Assembly: GCA_016758965.1 (NCBI GenBank)
Contig: JAEPRB010000049.1
Coordinates: forward strand, 62,001 to 126,000
From: Circinella minor
Taxonomy: Eukaryota; Mucoromycota; Mucoromycetes; Mucorales; Lichtheimiaceae
Direction: 5' to 3'
Length of the DNA stretch: 64,000 nt
The notes beneath the pieces were generated by a model. That model had not been told where the DNA came from. It ran no database searches and saw nothing but the letters and a program-made list of their open reading frames with translations. A program made the translations under genes and the position numbers. Shown piece after piece: positions 58,200 through 64,000 of this stretch. Within the stretch, counting starts at the first letter, position 1. Each line of letters opens with the position of its first letter.

Positions 58200-59156
58200 T
58201 TGTTGTTTTCTTTTATTCACAGAAAAAATAGCATATATCATATGTCTTTTATTTTTTTGATATTTTTTGAAGGATGGTTTGAAAGTTTTTTAAATTTTGT
58301 TTCCTTTTCTTTTGAAGGTTTGGTTTAAAAGATGGTTTTTTTTTATGACGTGTGTGTGTGTTTTTTTTTGGTCGTTCATGTCAATTATAATAAAAAAAGA
58401 GATGAAAGAATGTTTGTCAAGATTAGTATTTGACTTCTTTTTTTTTAATCTGACATTAGATACCTAACAAAAAGAAAAACGTAAGCAGTTACTTTTTTAT
58501 ACACGTATGTGTGTGTGTGTGTGTGTGTGTTTAAAAAAAAAAGGAAAAAAAAAAAAGGAAAAGAAGTGTTGAACAGTGCAAATGAAGAACGAAAAGAAAG
58601 CGAAAAGACAAGCAATAAGGAAAGCAACAAGAAAAGAGAAAACCGAAAGAGACAAGCAAAAACAAACGCGAGAGATAGAAGAAAAGAAAAAAGAAAAGGA
58701 AAGCGCAAGGAGAAAAGAAAAGAAAGCGAAAGAAAAAGTTGAATAATGCAAAAGTCTACTGAGGAGTTTAATAAGCTTAAAAATTCATGCGCAGCTATTT
58801 TTTTTATAAGTACTACAGCAGTAATATTTATTTGAGTCATAATCACTGTGCTATTGTAGGAAATAACATTATAATATGATTATCAATATACTTAATTAAT
58901 ACGTATAATATTCGTTGGGAATAACCAAGTTATCATCATATATCCTTTGAGTTTTATATTGATGATATATGATATGTTTATTTTTTTTATACGTACAAGA
59001 CTTACATCATTATATCATAAGTTGTACATTCATTGATGTATGTATAAGTTAACCAGCCAATCTTACTAATTTAGATGAATAAATGTGTCCTACTCCCTAC
59101 AAACATTTTCATGACTGGATATATACTACTAAAGTGGGTTATCTACCATTTTACGG
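58200..59156. other. Spacer with (GT)n and purine tract
   Basis: (GT)n at 58507-58530, then a 200-base A/G tract whose forward reading is Lys/Arg/Glu-rich (58509-58742). I treat this as simple sequence, not a gene. Confidence 0.5.
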
Positions 59157-59355
59157 CAATTCTACGTACGCTTATTTAACATTTTTTTTAAAACAAACAA
59201 ACAAACACACGCACATCAAAAAAGGTATATAACTTGGTCTTTTTTTTCCCTTTGTTATCAATGTGAAATTAAGAAAAGAGACCAAATAGATTCATTTTCT
59301 TTTTTGATGTGTGTGTTTGTTTGTTTTAAAAAAAATGTTAAATAAGCGTAGAATT
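59157..59355. repeat. ~200-bp imperfect palindrome (hairpin/MITE-like element)
   Basis: The left arm AATTCTACG(TACG)CTTATTTAAC, T/A tract, (AAAC)n, ACGCACATCAAAAAAG (59157-59226) is the inverse of 59300-59355, except for two 4-base indels (TACG; one AAAC unit) and a single base. Pairing resumes inside with TTGGTCTTTTTTTT (59234-59247) against AAGAAAAGAGACCAA (59271-59285). The loop is about 25 bases. Such a structure suits a small non-autonomous element or a hairpin transcript. Confidence 0.8.
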
Positions 59356-61697
59356 ATACAAAACAATCCTTTTAATTTTTATTGAGTATTGCTCTTCTTA
59401 TCATCTCAAAGGATAAAAACATTCCCACACTAATGTATCATTTTTCTACAATTTTACTACATAATGCTTTACATTGAATCGCGGCTTATATAGATTACTA
59501 TAACTCATTATAATAATTATTAATAATAATAAAAATGATGTTTCATATTGTATATTACAGTAATAAGTGCTCATTTGTTATACAATAAAGAAAGAAAGAT
59601 TACTATAGTATGATATCTATCGAAATTGGTTTATGTATCCCTGTGATGCTGTAGATAGTAGCTTTAAAAGCTAGAGTTGATTGTGTAAGTGGAAGTTTAC
59701 CATTGCATATAATGAAATTAATGTATCAATATATAATGTCATATTTTACTAAATGTCGGATTCAAAAGCCCATCTAATTGATGTACGTACATGGTTGTTA
59801 TATATTGAGCAACATATAGACAGAGATTAAGTAGAAAAAAGATGAAATACATTGTTAACCCTTTTTTTCTTCTTCTTATTTATTTTTATTATATATATTA
59901 TTTACCTTTATATTAATTAATTAATTATCAACATCAGTAATAATTTGTTATTATAATCATTGAACAAATAAAAAAGTATTTACCATGAATATTGTGTTCC
60001 ATTCAGACCAACAGAACTAGCTGTTAAAGATAATTAGAATAATTGCAACATGTACGTACAAGTAAATGCTACCTAAACTGGTAAGGGGGACATGTACAAG
60101 TAATTACAACATTTACAAGTAATCGCAACACTTGCAGCAAGTAACTGCTATAAGTACAAGTTATTAATACTCATGAATTATAGCCAATTATCGACTTAGA
60201 ATAGATAAATAGAAGTTAGTATAAATAAGACATCTTTCTTCCTCAATTAAATCTTCAGTTTACTAAAGTTTCTAAATTTATCTAATAAAATGCTTAGTTC
60301 ACTCACTCTTATTTTCTATTTCACCCTAAAATCGGAATCGATTTACTTTGTTGGCTACGTATTAAATTAACTGAAGGAATTCTCTTATTCTTATATTTTT
60401 TTAGTTATTTATTATAACTTATACTTTTTCCTTGAGTCATACTATACTCAGAATTATATCACTTTTTATTTATTTTTCTATCCCTATACGGCCGAAGCGT
60501 ATCAACACCAGGTCGTAAGCTCAGTACAGAAAGCTGAGAAGGTATTGTATGTAATACATAAAAACATATAATAAAATTGGTAATGGAAGTGTATTGGGCA
60601 TATGTACTTTTCCTTTCAGTTGAACCAAAGTTACTACTGCTCCTGGTATATGTAATGATGTACGCGGTAGAAAAAAAAATGAAATCAATTATGTTTTATT
60701 TATGTCAAAAAGTAATTATGTTTAATAAAGGTTTCAATTTATATTAGCTTTTAAATACATATTTTTTATGCTCTTTTTGAAACACTTAAAAACATCCACT
60801 TGTACATGTAGATTAGATTTTTGTATAAAAATTTTATATTTACATATAATTGTAGATCTGCATATAGATTGAAAGACTTGGTTGACCAGAGATATATTCT
60901 TTTCAATATAATATGTATAATTCTATATCTTTGTGATACGTACAAAATGTAGTATTACTTCTTCTCTGTTTTTTATATTAAACAGGGTACTATAGACATC
61001 ACAGTTACCATAGAAGCTACAAAGGCAGTAGGAAATGTATGTAACATGTATAGGATTTCAAATAACATGGATATTATAACAGTGGTCAATAAATCTTTAG
61101 CTTACAGTACTAAAGAGTAAAAAAAAATACTGTAACCATGGAATGTAATTGATTTTCTTTTTATAAAAAATATATAACAGTTTATGTTAATATCTATGCT
61201 ACGTGTCAAAGTAAACATTAAATAAATAAATTGAATATAGAAAAGTGTAACCAAGTAACCAGACTTAATTTGTTTTAAAAGCACCATCATCCCATCAATT
61301 GTTATAGAACAAAAAGAGTGGTTTTTATTACTTATTGAGAAGAAGAGAAAAAAAGCACCAGTTTTGAAATTATTATGACAATATTAATTTGTCAAGAGGT
61401 GTTTATTCATTTAGTGATTTAAAAAATCATGATATGTCAAATCATAAAAAAAAGGGAATGACTACGTACGGACGCGCTAATTCTGAGCCGGCACTTTAGT
61501 AACATGGCGCGCCCTTCGTCTGTTTTATTTATGCTTACTCTTGTTCAAGTTTGCTATATGAAATATGTCTTATTTAAACTGGGTTTTCCTCTACCTTAAA
61601 TAAAAAAATTATGAATAAAAATATGAAAGACTAGTTGAATCGTAATACTTTGAATATCTTATAATAATAAAACTTTCAACCCATTTGATTATCTACG

Positions 61698-61699
<2 letters not shown>
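59356..61699. other. AT-rich gene-free stretch
   Basis: Contains a patch of loosely repeated ACAAGTAAT(T/C)(A/G)CAACA(T/C)TT units at about 60045-60160, a small hairpin CTCAG..CTGAG near 60519-60538, and a GC-richer patch at 61463-61512 (GGACGCGC..GAGCCGGCAC..GGCGCGCCC). No gene supported. Confidence 0.5.

Positions 61700-61702
<3 letters not shown>

Positions 61703-61732
<30 letters not shown>
61703..61732. repeat. (TA)n microsatellite
   Basis: About 15 TA units. Confidence 0.9.
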
Positions 61733-61734
<2 letters not shown>

Positions 61735-61936
61735 AATTGAATTAAGAATTAATTCCTAAAGCGAAGGCTTTAATGATGACATTTTGAAATAAGTATGAAA
61801 TGGAAATATTGTACTCTACGTATACTAATAATAGATGTTGCATATATTAATATAAGCTTGCTATTACGAGATCCATCGACCGGAAGGATTTTCTAACATA
61901 AGTTCGTTCTAACAAAGAAAATAACATTTGAAGACC

Positions 61937-62110
61937 ATGTCGCTGCTATCTTTCATACAAAGTATTCTTGTGCTTGAGGCTTGTGCTTGAATCATTCAAC
62001 AAGACTACAATAATATTTCATATAAGGATGCAATTGAAGTCTTGCTTAAGAATCAAAATCTTGGCTCTAGAGTCTACCATGAGCTACTAGACGAAGGTTA
62101 TGACTTTTAA
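61937..62110 (+). pseudogene. Decayed coding remnant
   Basis: A forward reading starts MSLLSFIQSILVLEACA, hits a TGA, and continues IIQQDYNNISYKDAIEVLL then NLGSRVYHELLDEGYDF to a TAA. Composition is protein-like but no family is recognised. It may be a remnant of a mobile element. Confidence 0.3.
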
Positions 62111-62519
62111 AAGAGATTTCTATAAGCTATTTTATTCATATTTAATATGCTATTTTAATTTTTTTTATCGTTTTGTACTATTATATTTATGTCATCTTTT
62201 TTTCTAGTTTACTATGTATGACCCAATTTCTTTCTTCTTTCCTATTTATATGGCACTTTCTTACTTTGTAATTTCCTTGTTGCTTTCACTTTTTATCTGC
62301 TGGTAACCATGTTATTGCCAAAGAATAAGAAGTTATAACTCTTTTCCATGCTGTTGTACGTAACTAATTTGTATTGTATACAGTTTGGCATTTCGGCCAG
62401 AGGGTTCATCGCAATGGTTTGTAACCTAGATATGTTACTGCTTGCCACTTTTGCAGCAATCATTAAATTATAATAATTCAAAGACTCCAAATAAGATAAA
62501 TAAGATCTGGGGTTTGTTC

Positions 62520-62766
62520 AAAAGCACCACTGTTGGGGTATATACAGTTATGAGCATATGAAAGTGAGGTGCCAAAATAGGAGTTGCCAAAACACTTAAG
62601 AATATTCTAACGAGACCAACATGTTGCAGTGACACAAAAGTATGATTAAGTGGTCCAGTCTTCTTTGCACGTGGGAAAGAAATGTCGATCTTGTACTAGC
62701 CATGTTTATCAAAATGACGACGCATTGTTTCATTATTTATATCTGTGACAGATGTCAGTTAGGTTA
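62520..62766 (-). pseudogene. Decayed coding remnant, one internal stop
   Basis: The reverse strand reads TSVTDINNETMRRHFDKHG, TAG, YKIDISFPRAKKTGPLN and then HTFVSLQHVGLVRIFLS. The single TAG in a well-formed stretch looks like a mutated Trp or Gln codon. Family not recognised. Confidence 0.3.
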
Positions 62767-64000
62767 TCACATACATTCCTTTACATTATTACAAATTGGT
62801 TCCTTGTACGGCTCAAGTTGACATATTTGAAGGTTCATCTATAAAGTCGACAATAATTTTGTGACATATAGCTTGATCGCTCCATGTTAAATTTTTATAG
62901 TAACAAGGAGGAGCCAGAATTTATATAAGTGGTATTCTTCTTATAATAGCTTAGTAGTTAATATTATCTAAAACAGCATCGTGTTTGGAGAATATGTAAT
63001 AAAAACGTTCATGTAATGCTTATAATGTGTTAATTAAAGTATTATTTTCAAGAACGCGGGTCAGAAACTTAAGCATGATGGCTATTGATGTCATATCACT
63101 CGAAGTTCTGTCATGTTCTTTTCCTGTAGTTTATAATTATGGTGTAATAGTTAGTTCGTTTTGATGTGAAGCAAATGCTCGTTGTAAAGTTTGTCATTAC
63201 AAAATCCTTGTTATTTGGCAAAGAGGACGACTTGATTAGGTTAAATTTTGAAAAGTTGGACAACTCCATGATTTGGATATTGAATGGAAGAAAATTGAAC
63301 ACCGACTATAAAAGATAATAAATGCAAATTACTCGCAAAGAGCAGGTCGCCGTCGGAAGTCATTGTGGGTTTTATAATAATGTGATAGATAAGACAGTAC
63401 TGTTATTATCTACTATTAATATTATTGTATGAATTGATTTGTAAATCAGCGAAAAAAGAAAAAAAAGAAAAAAGAGAAAAGGAAGAAAAGAGAGAATAAA
63501 AGGAATAATAATTGAATTTAGGATTAAATTGTTCTATCAAGTGTGAAGCTATTATGTTGTACAACAATTTTAACTGCAGCATATCACTTTTACCTTGGAA
63601 ACACTTCATGCTGTAACGATAGGTATATGGGAGTGCTGAAGTTCTTTAAAATAATATGTAAATAAACAAGTGTTCTGCGTTTTTTTTGGAATCTGATATG
63701 TTAAACAATTTACACAGCAATTTTTTAAATAAATAAAACTTTATTGATATAAATTATAAATATTGAGAATCACATCCATTATTTTTTTATATTTGGTAAG
63801 CGCTGTTCACAAGATGGGATGTCTATTATAAATAAGGTATAGACTAAATTGACATAGGGCTTAGCTTTTTTTATATAGTTGTTTCTTTTTTTTTTGTGGA
63901 ACCCCATTCCAAGCAATATATTTCAATCTTAAATAAAAAACGTCCGTCGCTTTTTTTTTATTACACATGTAACCTTAGTATGTAAATTTGAATAAGTATT
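62767..64000. other. AT-rich right edge
   Basis: No supported gene. Short reverse frames at 63111-63302 and 63406-63609 lack recognisable motifs; a purine tract lies at 63449-63503. Confidence 0.5.

Noticed and set aside
58509..58742. 77-codon Lys/Arg/Glu forward frame
   Set aside because: Translation of an A/G purine tract starting in a (GT)n repeat; simple sequence.
61463..61512. GC-richer patch with GGCGCGCC in the right gene desert
   Set aside because: Only about 50 bases, no coding or RNA feature recognised; considered a centromere or origin mark but nothing supports it.
1..64000. CRISPR arrays, bacterial operons, tRNA and rRNA genes
   Set aside because: No regularly spaced repeat arrays, no A/B-box pairs with a cloverleaf and no rRNA segments were seen by eye; the spliced genes mark this as eukaryotic nuclear DNA.

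Overview
The window is nuclear DNA of a filamentous fungus, most likely an early-diverging one (Mucoromycota). The base composition is strongly AT-rich. Genes are split by many short introns (about 50-120 bases, GTAAGT-like donors, TAG/CAG acceptors). Two protein families recall Mucorales: a multicopy 'KLERKKMGRR...KLPKALKDM' family and Tc1-like DDE transposases. Several genes are ones that yeasts have lost or changed (Siva-like, PUS10, CMTR1-like cap methyltransferase, pallidin-like). I could not run any search, so the phylum is inference. Exon limits below were read by hand; for every spliced model they keep the frame and end at a stop.

Layout. 1-9.3 kb: the start of a probable Elongator subunit 1 gene (leaves the window), a CaMKK-type kinase, a Siva-like zinc protein divergent from UTP30, a CD2BP2/Lin1-type protein without a GYF domain, and a glycerate-kinase-like P-loop kinase. 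9.3-14.1 kb: gene-poor, but holds a probable signal recognition particle (7SL) RNA at about 9.93-10.21 kb. 14.1-18.1 kb: a class II histone deacetylase with an N-terminal chromo-barrel/Tudor-like module, then a small unknown gene. 18.4-25.8 kb: a mobile-element cluster. It is bounded by two inverted copies of the same Tc1-type transposon end, and contains a 1.8-kb direct duplication, a minisatellite, a fragment of a multicopy gene family with a Helitron Rep piece in its intron, and a dead transposase. 26.1-28.6 kb: a PWWP-domain protein. 29.5-37.3 kb: RPN5, cytosolic aspartyl-tRNA synthetase, a neuroguidin/Lcp5 gene, and the first of two intronless paralogues with a zinc-knuckle tail; the second lies at 39.1-39.8 kb. 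41.2-45.5 kb: an ABHD/Cld1-type lipase and a PC-esterase (TBL-like) membrane protein. 48.6-56.5 kb: a compact block of pallidin-like, PUS10, VMA12, cap 2'-O-methyltransferase and HIG1 genes. 56.5-64.0 kb: no convincing intact gene, but a ~200-bp hairpin element, a coding-like Ser/Ala or Glu/Ala repeat block and decayed coding remnants.

Most intact genes are housekeeping genes: RNA modification, ribosome biogenesis and translation (UTP30, Lcp5, AspRS, PUS10, cap methyltransferase, SRP RNA), chromatin (HDAC, PWWP) and organelle upkeep (Rpn5, Vma12, HIG1, lipase). They do not form a pathway cluster. The most unusual items are the zinc-knuckle paralogue pair, the composite mobile cluster with the Helitron-in-intron gene, the HDAC architecture with a 9-base micro-exon, and the hairpin element.
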